From contig JAREIK010016281.1 in the NCBI GenBank assembly GCA_029783825.1, positions 1-64,000 on the forward strand: a DNA stretch of 64,000 bases, in the 5' to 3' direction. The position numbers were made by a program, and so were the translations under genes. Source of the stretch: Sapria himalayana. Its lineage: Eukaryota; Streptophyta; Magnoliopsida; Malpighiales; Rafflesiaceae. Every line of letters starts with the position of its first letter. The stretch's first letter is position 1. The notes below the pieces were generated by a model. It did no database searches. It saw nothing but the letters and a program-made list of their open reading frames with translations, and was not told the origin of the DNA. Shown here one piece after another: positions 26,371-37,835 of the stretch.

Positions 26371-27595
26371 GAATTAGTGCACATGGGCCCCGAAATTTGA
26401 TAGAAAGATAAAGCTATTGTGGGAGAGCAAAGATGATGATGGTATTAGATTTTGTCTATAAATTGAAGAATCTAAAGATAGGTCATATTTTATATTTGAG
26501 GATGACTGGCTTGAGTGTCTTAAGCATTGGGAGCCAGATGTGAAAAAATAAATAAGAGATTGCTAGCAAAAATCAAGGGACTGAGTTAGCCATACTCGGT
26601 ATAGGAATGTCTTGCCACACAATAGGGTCAAAGGCGAGCATTGAGCAGCTCAAGATTTGTACAATTTTAAAGTTTAAACATTTATATATTTAGTAGTTTT
26701 CCTAATAGTCCAAATAAATTAAATTTGTGGATGGTTTTATTAATTTTGTTTAAATTTTTTAACATTTTTTTGACTTATAAATACATACTCCAGGCTAGAG
26801 AATTGGGTCAAGATCTCAATTTTTATGAGATTTTCAGGAGATGCATGTGAAAAAGCGGATGGTCAGTTTATTGACAACAAGTCTCAGATTATTGCTGTAA
26901 GAATCTATTATATTAATAAAATTTTATAATACTACAGTAAATTTTGAAAGTAGTTTGGAATCCAAAATATTAAATTTATTTTATTTTATCTAGAAAATTA
27001 TTTGTTTTCTATTTTTTCATAGAACTCATGGAGGAGCGTGTGAGAGTTGCTTCTAAAAAAGTCGAGGCTTCTATGGATCTTTAACCAATTGACTATGATC
27101 CTATCTATTTGGAAATCATAGAAGGTCATAAGTACCAGCGAGTGTATGGCATCGGCTTGATGGGAGTGACATTTTGTAGCAGTTGTGCTTCTAATTCATT
27201 TTTATAGTAGTGGTGGGTTAGTAGTAGAACAACAATAATGGAAACAAATGAGTTTTGAAGTTATGGACCAAAATGAAAGAGAATAATGAGCAGATTTCTC
27301 ATTAAAAGAAAAATACAAGAAATTAAAGAATGAAGGATGAGCAGATTACTCATTTGAAGGAAGAAATGCAAAAAATGAAAGAAAAGATTAAGAGATTAAA
27401 GAATTGAATGATGATGAAGAAAGTTAAATGTAATGCAACAGCAGATCACCTATATAAAGTCATAGTTAGCTGCCTTGATGTGACAGATAGCATTCTGAGA
27501 ACCAGCTACGAAACCACATAGGAGAGGCTAGCAAAAATGCACTAACTAATAATGAGGATGAATTTGTATCAGAATTAAATCTGAATGATTTTTGA
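26370..27595 (+). pseudogene. Ptta/En/Spm (Transposase_24, TNPA-like) gene remnant
   Basis: Segments in order: DRKIKLLWESKDDDGIRFCL with EDDWLECLKHWE (26395-26550); a degraded HTIGSKA block (about 26615), corresponding to the family's HTxGSKSF; ELGQDLNFYEIFRRC and DGQFIDNKSQ (26795-26890); LMEERVRVASKKVEASM (27025-27080); and DYDPIYLEIIEGHKYQRVYG, recalling the family's VYGxG region (27090-27160). A Lys/Glu-rich coiled-coil tail follows (27230-27560). Introns are apparent between blocks. TNPA-type proteins bind subterminal repeats of CACTA elements; that role is inferred from the family. Stops and frameshifts are present. Confidence 0.75.
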
Positions 27596-27599
27596 TTTT

Positions 27600-28287
27600 T
27601 TTCAATGTGTAGCTATACAGGATGAGTCTTTTTTGGTGGTATCATTTTTATTTATACTTGTTTTGTTTTATGTTTTTCTGATTAACCTAACTGTGAATCT
27701 TTGCAGGACATCTGATGTGAGACACACGGATAAATTCTGATTCAATGCCTTAAGACTTTATAATGGTTCTTCCTATGGATGGGTTCAATCTTTACCGATC
27801 TCTGCAAGAAAAAAGGAGGCTAAACTATTATTAACTTCATTATTTATAAAATTTTATTTTTTTACTCTCTCTCTCTCTCTTAAACATCATTCCTGTCCAT
27901 CTTTTAGATATTTTTGGAGTTGTATGACTATCAACTCATATTTGTGTTTGTTCATGTCTATAATTATAATTTTTATATATTTGTGAATGTGTATTGTTTT
28001 AATGGAGTGCATATTGTTTTTATGGAGTGTATTAAATTATTTACAGCAATGGATGTCTATTTAATGAACTATTTTGTAGTTAGGTTGTCACATACAATGA
28101 AGTGAAGGTGCTAGCTTCGAACCAAGAGAAGAACCATATGGTAGCAGAAACTATAGGGTTGATGGACTAACACAATGAATCTAAGCGATCATAATCTTTG
28201 GTCCAAGCACATGGAGAGGAGAAGAAATGTTCTAGGAAAGCCACACGGGAGCAAGGTGCTATGGGAGTGGTGGGGCAAGGTAGCCCC
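27600..28287. other. Right flank of CACTA copy X, no gene seen
   Basis: AT-rich sequence with a CT run at 27864-27880. The last 200 bases are more GC-balanced (about 28100-28287) and stop at the TATC array. The expected B end with TAGCTAGG motifs is missing. I see no recognisable protein; the 63-codon frame at 27914-28105 has no family features. Confidence 0.55.
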
Positions 28288-28632
28288 CTTATCTATTTAT
28301 TTATCTATCTGTCTATCTGCCTATCTATCTATTTGTCTATCTGACTTCCTGTCTATATATCTATCTATATATTTTTCTATCTATTTGTCCATCTATCTAT
28401 CTGTCTGTCTATCTATCTATTTGTCTATATATCTAACTGTCTATCTAAATATCTATCTGTCTATCTATATATCTATCTATTTGTCTATTTGTATATTTGT
28501 CTATCTATGTATCTGTCTTTCTATCTATCTTTTTATTCTTCTATATATTTATTTGTCTATCTATGTATCTATCTATCTATCAATATGTCTATATTCCTAT
28601 GTGTCTATTTATCTATCAGTCTATCTGGAAAT

Positions 28633-28664
<32 letters not shown>

Positions 28665-29342
28665 ATGTCTATCTATCTATCTGACTATCTGACTATCTAT
28701 CTATCTGGCTATATGGCTATCATCAATCTATCTATCTATCAATATTCAATATGTCTATTTGTCTTTATTTCTATCTATCTAATTTTTTATCTATCTATTT
28801 GTCTATCAAGCTATTTATCTATCTGTCTATATATCTATATCTATCTATCTATATATCTGACTATCAATCAATCAATCTATCTATATATATGTCTATCTGT
28901 CTATCATCTATATCTAAATCTTTATCTGTCTATTTAAGAATCTATCTATTTATGTGTCTACTTGCCGACCTATCTACACGTCTATCTATATATCTGTCTG
29001 TCTATATGTCTATTTGCCTATCTTTCTATCTACCTATTTATTTATCTATCTATCTGTCAATCTGTCTATCTATCTATTATATGTCTATCTATCTTTCTTT
29101 CTTTTATTTGTCTATATGTCTATATGTCTATCTATCTATCTATCTATCTATTTATCTGTCTATCTATCTATATGTCTATCTATATCTCTATCTCTCTATC
29201 TATCTATCTCTCTATCTCTTTATCTATCTATCTATCTCTCTATCTCTTTATCTATCTATCTATCTATCTGTTTCTCTATCTGACTATCTATTTATTTGTC
29301 TATTTGGCTATCTGCCTATCCTTCTATTTATCATTCTATCTA
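28288..29342 (-). repeat. TATC array III (GATA on minus strand), 1.05 kb
   Basis: TATC repeats with TGTC, TATT and TCTC variants on the plus strand, opposite in polarity to arrays I and II. It ends exactly at the left terminus of CACTA copy 3. The long reading frames here are stop-free repeat translations. Confidence 0.95.
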
Positions 29343-30015
29343 CACAAGAAAAAAGCCCAAAACCAAAGAAATTTTCCTAGCATTTGGCCTTATTGTGTTT
29401 TAAATAGAATAATGATGGATTAATGATAGAAATATTCCCTAGCTTAAGTGTTCGTTACAAAATATTAACGAGAACAAAATTTTCCTTCAAATTTTTTAAC
29501 TTGGAAATTCCCTAGCTAATTTTATTTTTTCTCTGCTAATTTTAATCATAATTAAGAATAGTAATTAATAATTTCGACTGAATATGTACAAAAAATTCCT
29601 AGCTAAATTAGCTATGGAAAAATCCCTAGCTATTTTTATTCCAATGCTATTTTCACAATTTTATTTTTTACAAAAATTGATTACATATTTTTAAATTTTT
29701 ATATTAAATTGAATAAAAATATTTACTATAAACCATTATTTATAATTTACAAAAAGTATTAGTTAATAAATTTTCTAATACAATAGTTCCATAGTTAAAC
29801 TAAAACATTACATAGGTATATATTCATTTAAAACTAAATCATCATTCTCATCATTAGCTGATGCATAATGCTAGCCTCTCCTCCTTGGGAACTCTGCTAG
29901 AACTCTGTGTGTTATCTGTCTTTTAAAGAGCACTTACGGTGACTCCATATAAGACATCTACTTTTGTATTGCATTTGGTTCTGCTCATAAAAAGTATTTT
30001 GAACTTCCTCAACAA
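29343..30015 (-). repeat. Left long inverted terminal repeat of copy 3
   Basis: Inverted partner of 37685-38195. Shared landmarks, read inward, are AAGAAAAAAGCCCAA, AATAGAATAATGATG, CCTAGC-TTAAGTG, ACTATAAACCATTAT, TTCATTTAAAACTA and ATCATCATTCTCATCATTAG. The last 150 bases (29860-30015) are, on the minus strand, the 3' end of the TNPA-like gene. A 64-codon minus-strand frame at 29912-30106 overlaps this remnant. Confidence 0.75.
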
Positions 30016-30114
30016 CATAATCATCAACACTAAAATCACAAATCAAAGCTACAATAATATTAAATAATAAACACACTCTAAACACAAAACAAAACCAAGC
30101 ATACATGAAGGAAA

Positions 30115-30330
30115 ATATTACTTAATTTTTAGATGTGCTTGTTGACTAGATCTAGTAGCTAAAGCATCTACAACAAGTTTAACTCCCAATTTCAAGCATT
30201 TTATCGATACCTTTTCATTTATTTTAGGGCTGCATATACAAAACAATACTTATCATCGAGCATTTTCCAGTCCTTTATTGATGCTTCGTCTACAAATGCA
30301 AATAGAGGCTTAGACTTTTTACCTAGAAGA
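30115..30330 (-). pseudogene. Possible captured host exon(s), unidentified
   Basis: On the minus strand a stretch after a TTCTAG acceptor-like site encodes KPLFAFVDEASIKDWKMLDD. A second open stretch in another frame encodes IKCLKLGVKLVVDALATRSS and ends at GTAATA, a possible donor. The composition and clean frames look like real protein sequence, but I do not recognise the family, and it may belong to either an element gene or a host gene. Confidence 0.3.
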
Positions 30331-30334
30331 TGAT

Positions 30335-31900
30335 GAAATATAGTTATGAAAAATAATGAGATAAAACCAATCAACAAAATAACAAGCCAGAAAAAAAATG
30401 AACCAATATACTTATCAAGAAATTATTTCAAAATGTTACAAACATATCAAAATAAACTATAATAAATATTGGAACATTAAAGATTTATGTAAAGAAAATA
30501 TAGTTTGCTTAGAGCTAGATTTAGCTATTACACACATGAGCGTCAATCAAATAAACCTAATATGAACAATTTGTTATCTGTAAAAAAACATTAGCTAAAA
30601 ATCACAAAAAATAGCATGTACTTAGTATCTTATTTGGCACAAAGAAGCCCATCGTTCAATTTTATCAGTGACTCTTACCATGAGCTTTAGACTTAGTTTT
30701 AGGTTGCATTAGGACACTTCCTAATTAAATCCTTAGCAATAGCTAATAGCCAGCAAGCATTTTTCACATCCAAATATACAAACTACTCTCCACAAATACC
30801 AACACTCATTTTGTGATTAACATCCAAATCCACAGATTGTCTGAGTGGCAAAATACATGGATATCAAGCATGCATACCTAGTGTGCAACATCAACATCCA
30901 CACAATGCGAATGCATTATATCACACATGATTGAAGTATGTATACAAATCAGTGCATATAATCAATCCAAGCATACCATGGTGATTCATGATTTTGGTAC
31001 TTGTAATGATTTACCACGAACATCCAGATTAATACTTTGTGCATGAGTAGGATCTTCACCCATTTTTATAATTGTGGTAACAACTTGACTTTACATGATG
31101 TCATATAGACACACTACTATATAATTTATATAGAAAATGTAATATATGGTAACTCAATTTTATTACTAGAACTAGTAAGCCAAGTCTTATGAGAGAATAT
31201 ATAATAGCTAGGCAAAAGATGAATTTGGAAAAATAAACACCAGAATCAAAACACACACTTTTGCATTAAGATAAACGATGAAGAGTAAGGGTAGAAAGCG
31301 TATCTCAAATCAATAAAAATCTCATGGCTGAAGGAAATCTCTCTTACTCGACTATTAGGTTATGGTGTATCTGTCGGAGAGAGAAGCGGAGGCACTTGAT
31401 TCTAGTCAGGGTTGTCTTGCTCTAGACAACTAGGTAGTGTTTTTGTAGTTTTAAATTCTCAAAATGTTTAATTTTTCATTATCAAAAGATTAATTAAACA
31501 ATAAATATACAAAAAACATAAAGACTCAACTTTTTTTAATTATCAAATTATTTACAACTAGTTCATGTGCGTGTAGCAAGACACACATGAAAAAACACCT
31601 TACAATTTTTACTTATTAAATTAATTAAACAATAAATATATAAACAACTTCAAAAATAGATGTTTGCCTTCCAACAAGAACAAAATCAAATGGCTACAAA
31701 ATTTGCAAACTTCATATAGCAAGGCACACATGAAAAATTATTGTCTTCAAGCCACTCTCCTAAAAGTTATAAACACTCTTTATGTTTATATATATATATA
31801 TATATATCATTTATCTTCTACTTCTAAACTTGTTAAATCACATTATAATCACTCATCTCAAATATATATAAATATATCAATAGTATAGAAGATCGTGGAA
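30335..31900. other. Interior of copy 3, no gene identified
   Basis: Moderately AT-rich, intron- or intergenic-like sequence without recognisable protein motifs. The segment 31270-31440, read on the minus strand, is GC-richer and resembles a 5' untranslated leader ending near an ATG, so it may be a captured first exon; this is weak. A TA run lies at 31788-31807. Confidence 0.45.
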
Positions 31901-31904
31901 AAAA

Positions 31905-32310
31905 TTAAATAGCTGATAAAATGGGTCTAACCAGCAAATCATGGAGCTTCTGATGATAGTTTTGGAAGATAACTTTTATTGTTTGATATTCTGCAAACGA
32001 ATACATCATAATTTGAAAAATAAGATTGTGTTTAACAAGAACATTTTGAAAGTTGTAAAAAAGTATTTTTGAGTATAGGAGCATGAAGATCAGGGTTACT
32101 TCAGAAGACCTTCCATTATCCAAATGGTCAAGATCAAGAACTCAATGGCATTAGGAACATCAAAGAACTCATCAAACATCATTAAGAGAGACTAAGTTGG
32201 TGAATTCCAGAGTTGATTTTTCTACCTCACCATCATCACCACTTCCAGGATCTTCAACTTTCATAGCATTAATTTTAATTTCAAGCAAGAAGACATTTTT
32301 TTGCATATTT
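31905..32310 (-). pseudogene. Possible downstream part of the captured EDR2-like fragment
   Basis: The minus strand encodes NMQKNVFLLEIKINAMKVED and SGDDGEVEKSTLEF, then MFDEFFDVPNAIEFL. A one-base shift then gives a DHLDNGRSSEV segment. The acidic DEFFDV type of segment is plausible for the linker after the START domain in EDR2-like proteins, and it lies downstream in the same orientation as the START exons. Homology is suggestive only. Confidence 0.35.
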
Positions 32311-34236
32311 CCAAATGAAAATTCAGAATGATAGTTCCCTGACTTTCCCAAACAACTCTCTCAATGCGAAAATGGCAGTATTTAATCAAAAAAGCAATGT
32401 GTGAGTGTAGAGAAATGAGCCATTTTTGCTACCTGCAACACTTTCAAGCATACAAATAGTTATGAAACATGTTGGTGATGGACGAAGATATAGATTCCTA
32501 TTTCATTAAAGTTAGATACATTCTAATACATTAATAGAATCTATCACAATAGGCAAAGAATGATTAGAAAATGGTAGCTTGTATAAGCACTTCTAATGCT
32601 TCCTCATGCCTATTTACTCTTTAGGTTGTGTTTGATTGGTTAGAATTGAATGGGGATATGATTTGATTATATTAAAAGAAAGTAGAATTAATAATCTCAT
32701 TTCAGATTTAAATATCAATGAATTAGCATGGAATATACTTAGACATAAAGATTTAGCACACTTATTTTACACATTTATAAGACAATCACTATAAATGAGA
32801 GATTTCCTTAGAATTTATAGTAATTTATAAGTAGCTCCAATTATAATTGATATATTTTCAAATCCAATTTTCAAATTCTTGTGGAATTCAAATAATGGAT
32901 GAATATGTTCTTCCATTTGGTCTTCAATTTCATGACTTATTCAAATGTTCAAATAGATATATTTTTCTATCTAATAAGATATACATCTTTATGTGATGAC
33001 AAAAATTTGTCCAATCTCTAAGAACAATAAGTCTCAAATTCAAGATTTATCATGCACGATCTTTTCAATCTTTCGAGGTAAGACTGTCAAGATAAGATAT
33101 TGGTACAATTTATTTTCTTATCTAGCCTTCATATTTAAAATTCTTCCATATATTAGGATAAGATAAGATAGATATGAAGATCACATTCACACTCAACTAC
33201 ACAAGGTGCTCGCTTTTACAAGATTTATAAAAAAAGATAAATATCTCGATTAATTTTACTCAGTAACTTTGAAGAGACTGTGTTAGAATAGACTATGAAT
33301 ATAAAAATTTCTCAAGAGATCAATCATCTTAATATATTTTCTCTCATAAAAAAATTTAACTTCAAAGTTATTATGAAAACCAATATTAGTATTTATATAA
33401 TTACACAACACATTTGTAAAAGATAAATAAGCAATGAAAATAATATACCAAAATACCTATATGCAACCCATCATCCTTCTAATCCTACCACCCAAAGATT
33501 AATAAATATTAGTTTAAGCTAACATCCAATGTAGAGTCTCATTTTTATCATTGTTCATTAGCATTTTCTTGTGAATTATGGTGAAAGTAAAACATTAGGT
33601 TGAGATTGCTCTAAACAAACAACATTTAGAGCTAAAGTTACAAAAAAGGGTAGCCTACGTTACTTTTAAGGCCTACTCTATGTAGCCCTATTGTGGAGCA
33701 CATTTCTTGTGAATCACCGAATGATATAAAATAACTGCCAAGACAACCTAAATAGAGATATCAAATTCACAAAATAAATGTTAAAAATTTCCATGAAAAA
33801 TCAAAATTTCATTTATGCATTACTATACCATCAATTCCACTCTTCTCTTCGCCAATATCGCCGCATCAATAGATCTCTTGATTTTATACCCCTACAACTG
33901 GAGGGTCTAGTTAATTAACTAATGCAAATCACACTTTATACAAACCAAACTTGAGATTAAGAAAACCCAAAAACATATACACATAGTACATTATGGTTTG
34001 AGTTATAGCTAAAATAACAAATTAAATGCAAACTAAAAGACCACTTAGCAAATAAGTTAAATTCAACCAAAAGGATAATTAACACATTTAAAGAATGTTT
34101 GGTAAATTACTTGAATTAATAAATAAAAAATATTTTTATTTATTATCATTAACTTATGATGTAAATATACTAAGTAAATAACTCTATAAATTTTTATGGT
34201 GATTCTATCAAGTAAAATTATGTTGGTAGAGATATA
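32311..34236. other. AT-rich interior of copy 3, probably intronic or with small insertions
   Basis: The stretch near 32625-32960 begins GGTTGTGTTTGATTGGTTAG, like the start of common plant miniature elements, but I could not define both ends. The rest to 34236 shows no coding motif. It lies between the START exons and the possible downstream EDR2-like piece, so part may be captured intron. Confidence 0.4.
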
Positions 34237-34884
34237 GCTTATTTTTTTAACTCCACAACTCATCAAGTAACAATTGTTCATCATACCAGGGAAGCCATTC
34301 ATTGTACAACCGCTTGTGAATAATATCAGTGTGCCCATCAAGCCCTTCAACCATGTGCCTATGTAGAAATAGAAGGCTCATCTACTGAAAGAATAGATTA
34401 GTTTTCTATCAAGAAGTTAAGAAAATTTTAGGAAGATGAAATTATACAAAAGAACCTTACCCATATTTGAAGAACCTAAAGAAATGACAGTTTGGAAAAT
34501 GGATTCGCAAGTCCCATCAAAAACACCAACAACCTTTATAGCAGAATGATCATCTCAATGCTGAAAGCAAAATTTCTCGCTTTGAAAATGAAGCAAACAA
34601 GCTACAAGCCACAGTTCTCAGAACTTAAACTTACTCTGTCATGACTGCCACAATCCTTTGCTTCCATGAAAAGTCGCAACCCTATAATATTTGGTGCTAA
34701 TACTTAGCATAAATTAAATTCACAGCCACATTTAAAACACACTAAGGAGTTAGAAAAAAGGTTAGATATTACCATTCTGACAACCAAATATTTTCCAATG
34801 AGAGGGTGCAATCACATCGAATGTCATTGCATCTATGTGAAATCTCGTGAAACATTTTATAGATCTTTTATGGATGAAGAAGAC
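34237..34884 (-). pseudogene. Captured EDR2-like START-domain exons
   Basis: Four consecutive minus-strand exons are readable. Exon 34773-34884 encodes AMTFDVIAPSHWKIFGCQN and ends at a GTAATA donor. Exon 34635-34681 continues GLRLFMEAKDCGSHDR and ends at GTAAGT. Exon 34461-34560 encodes DDHSAIKVVGVFDGT and SIFQTVISLGSS, ending at GTAAGG, with W changed to a stop before DDH. The last exon, from 34384 to about 34237, encodes HMVEGLDGHTDIIHKRLYNE and WLPW. This order matches the START lipid-binding region of ENHANCED DISEASE RESISTANCE 2 proteins, which also have PH and DUF1336 domains. Introns are kept, so capture was from genomic DNA. Stops and missing parts make it non-functional. Confidence 0.88.
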
Positions 34885-34889
34885 CTGTA

Positions 34890-35877
34890 TAGCATAATAA
34901 TGATTCATACCTTAAGTCGATCATGATGCTTTAAAGTGTTGTATAGCATGAAAATGAAGAATACCTGTAAATAGAAGATGAGGTGAGAATCATCAAACAT
35001 GCAAAAAACTATCAAGGAGTTGGGAGAGATGAATCAGTACTCGCATGTGCTTATTTTGTATTAACAGTTACTCTCCCATTACTAGTAACACGGATGCACG
35101 AGTCTATTATTGTGCTTTTAACTGGTTCCTAATAGATGTTTGATTAGCCATGTTGACGAACTAAAAATGCAACCAAAACTACGAAGCCATGAATCTGAAA
35201 AGAAGACAACTAATTTCTGAAAATTTATAATATCCGCCAAACTGCCATGAAGATCTAAGCATTTAACAAGCATAACTACCACATTTTTTTGAAATGGGTA
35301 TTGACTTGATACACTTGAGATTATCATTCGCAAAGTTAAGAAAAATTGTTTAAGTGCTTGAATGTCTTGCCCTAGCATTTTTATATTTCAAGAAAACTCA
35401 AATAAAAAAATGTATGTAAATATATAGAAAAAAAGAGACAAAAATTAAAAAGCAAAATAAAATTATAATAATTTATTAATTTAAATTAAAAAATTAAATA
35501 CATTTTTATTTAACCATCAATGATATTATTTCACTGATAAAAAAATTTATGGTTAATAGATAATGAAATTTTAATGGTTATTTTTTGTATTATTATTTAT
35601 TAATTAATGAAATTAATTTTAGAAATAAAAAAATTTATTAATCTCTATAAAAATGAAGAAGAAAAAATATTACTAATAACCTTGAAAACTAATAATTGGT
35701 AATCAAATTTTTATATTATTTCATTAATTTAAAAAACATATTTATAATATAACCATAAATAAATTGTAAAAATGTATAACTATACAAAAATTATAACATT
35801 TCATTTTATTTAATATTTATGGATAAATTTTTAATATTATTTCATAAATAAAAAAATAATATGAGATTATAAAAAAG

Positions 35878-35924
<47 letters not shown>

Positions 35925-36840
35925 ATCAATTTTTAAGAATTCATATTATTTTTTTTGAATATAATATGATATAATTTTAAAGGCATAAAATTTTATATTA
36001 TTTGATTTAATTTATAATTTATAAAATTCCAAATATTACTTAAAGTGAGAAAATCATTAAAAAAAGTTATATTTATTATTTTAATAAAAATGAATATTAA
36101 AAGCTAATAGTAAAAATCCTACTCAATTCTTTAATTCTTATAAATTTCAGTAGGGTCAAAAAATAAAACTTGATTTCAAATCAACTTAGGGGAAATTTTA
36201 ATTTTTTTAGAACAAAAAATATCATTAGTAATATTTTAAATAACTCTTTCTAAACCCTTAAAACACTTGAAGTGTTCTATTAATTACCACACAAAGATAT
36301 TATTTTTAAATCAACAATTTTTTTTGATTTAATTAAAATATCTATGTATTTATCTTTAAGTTTCAATTTATTTTTTTAAAAATTTTATGAAAATTTGCAA
36401 TTTTTTTTATAATTCAAAAATTTCAAATCTTTTCATAATTATTTTTTTATAAGTTTCCTATAATCATAAAAATATTTTTTTTAACTTTAAATAATATGAA
36501 TATTTACTTGTTTATTCATTAATTCAAATATTTTTGTAAATATATTTTATTTTATTGTTCAATTAATATTCTAGCTTTTTATTTGTAGAAATTTTATATA
36601 TATTCATTTATTTATTAAAATATTTTAAAAATGATTTTAATTATAAAATTAATTATTTAATGGTTTTTTATTACAAATTTTTAAATTTCATAATTAACAT
36701 GACTTTATTAACATAATGAAGCATTATATTTTTTAAATCTATGATAACTGCTAGGTTAATGCACAATGCTAAAATGTCTTCTTTCTACTTATCGAAAAAT
36801 TGTAGCTGCTAATTATTGTTTGGACCATTTTTACATCTTT
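34890..36840. other. Interior of copy 3 between captured genes
   Basis: The stretch 34890-35400 continues upstream of the EDR2-like exons on the minus strand and may include captured intron; its 86-codon minus frame (35118-35378) has no recognised motif. From 35460 the sequence is AT-rich. The block 35480-35870 matches 2010-2340, a TA run lies at about 35888-35921, and 36120-36720 matches 5880-6480 in copy 0. No gene is seen. Confidence 0.55.
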
Positions 36841-36845
36841 TTTAG

Positions 36846-37104
36846 ATGACTCTATTTCAGAATACATCACAGAAACTTATACAATTCATTGGATATTGTC
36901 AAGATGGAGGCTGTATGTTTGTTTATGAGTTCATGCCCAATGGAACATTGAAGGAGCATATTTATAGTAACTCATATCGTTATATAGTTCAATCGATATC
37001 AACTGAGGCAGTCATTAATGCATGTAACATTGATCGACCAGTACACCAATATAAAATTATCAATTGGATCATGTGGCTCGATATTGCAGAAGATGCTGCA
37101 AAAG
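36846..37104 (+). pseudogene. Captured LRR receptor-kinase exon (SIF / At1g67720-like)
   Basis: The frame starts right after a TTTTTTAG acceptor. It encodes KLIQFIGYCQDGGCMFVYEF and MPNGTLKEHIY, corresponding to kinase beta-4 to alpha-D (family form NLVQ-LGYCQEEG-LVYEFMHNGTLKEHLY), then INWIMWLDIAEDAAK, the start of alpha-E. About 30 residues between these blocks are not family-like and may be an unspliced short intron or an insertion. The fragment has neither the Lys/Glu ATP-binding pair nor the HRD or DFG motifs, so it cannot be a kinase. After AAK the frame soon ends. It lies inside CACTA copy 3 on the strand opposite to the EDR2-like exons. Confidence 0.85.
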
Positions 37105-37129
37105 TGTTTTTTAAAAGTTCATATTAGTG

Positions 37130-37570
37130 TTTGATTTATTTTGCAAGCATATGCTATTAATGGGTGCATGGTCCAATGGGTAGAGATGCCATGAGATGTG
37201 GTCATGTAGACATGTAGCTGTGGGGCATAACTGCCTAAAGTGCATAGTGTGTGTGTGGTGTAGTGAACGTGCATGTGTGCTTGATGTACTGGACGTGCAC
37301 CGTGTGTATGTTTGATGTAGCCATGGTGTAGTGTGTGCCACAAGTGGGTTGTGTTCATTTCATTCTTTTTTATATGTATCAAAGAGAGTGATTTTCTAAG
37401 TAGAATCAAGTGAGTAAAAACTATATAGTTGTTATGAAAGTGGCCACTACTTTGGTGGTTCATAACTATTTGACTACTATAGTGAATGTTACAAGTTAAG
37501 TGTGTAATGGAAAATATAATATTTAAATTATTTATACTAGCACAACTTTTTTATATTTTATTTTATCACG
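37130..37570. other. Spacer between kinase exon and TNPA-like remnant
   Basis: Includes a GT-rich, more GC-balanced patch (about 37150-37345) of unknown origin. Minus-strand frames here are rich in His and Thr from CA/GT repeats and are not credible proteins. Confidence 0.5.
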
Positions 37571-37574
37571 GGAA

Positions 37575-37835
37575 CTCTTGGAGAAACATATGACAACTGC
37601 TTCTAAACCAATTGAGGGTTTTCATGGACCTTTAGAAACTCGTTTCAAGGAAGAAGTGTAGGAAATGAAAGAAGTGAATGATGTGATGAAAGAAATAAAG
37701 AATGCAATGCAATAGCTTATGACCTATATGGAGTCATAGTTAGTGGCATTGGCGAGACAGATAGCACAACGAGTTCCAGTAGAGTACCCACATAAGAGAG
37801 CCTAGTACAAATGAACCATCTAATGATGAGGATGA
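37575..37835 (+). pseudogene. TNPA-like 3' remnant at the right end of copy 3
   Basis: Homologous to 27010-27560 of copy X: the ELLEKHMTTASKPIEGF stretch parallels ELMEERVRVASKKVEAS there. A Lys/Glu coiled-coil region and the segment around ACCTATATGGAGTCATAG follow. The end with AATGATGAGGATGATGA (37825-37840) encodes an acidic tail. Stops are present. An inverted copy of the last part lies at 29860-30015. Confidence 0.7.

Larger units (their letters stand above)
23441..28287 (+). mobile_element. CACTA copy X, 5'-truncated, carrying transposase genes
   Basis: This is the only copy with substantial TNP2 (TNPD-type) coding sequence plus a downstream Ptta/En/Spm-type (TNPA-like) gene. Its left side starts abruptly at GATA array II, well inside the TNP2 reading frame, and its right side ends at TATC array III without a recognisable B end. 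The segment 27290-27560 is homologous to 37640-37830 of copy 3, tying it to the same family. Confidence 0.75.

Noticed and set aside
36846..37127. A functional protein kinase
   Set aside because: Only part of the N-lobe and the start of the C-lobe are present, with no catalytic motifs.
37150..37200. A tRNA-like start (GGTCCAATGGGTAGAG)
   Set aside because: No cloverleaf with a matching acceptor stem, anticodon arm or T-arm consensus could be built around it.
37111..37463. Minus-strand frames rich in His and Thr
   Set aside because: They come from GT/CA-rich sequence, overlap each other in different frames and have no family features.
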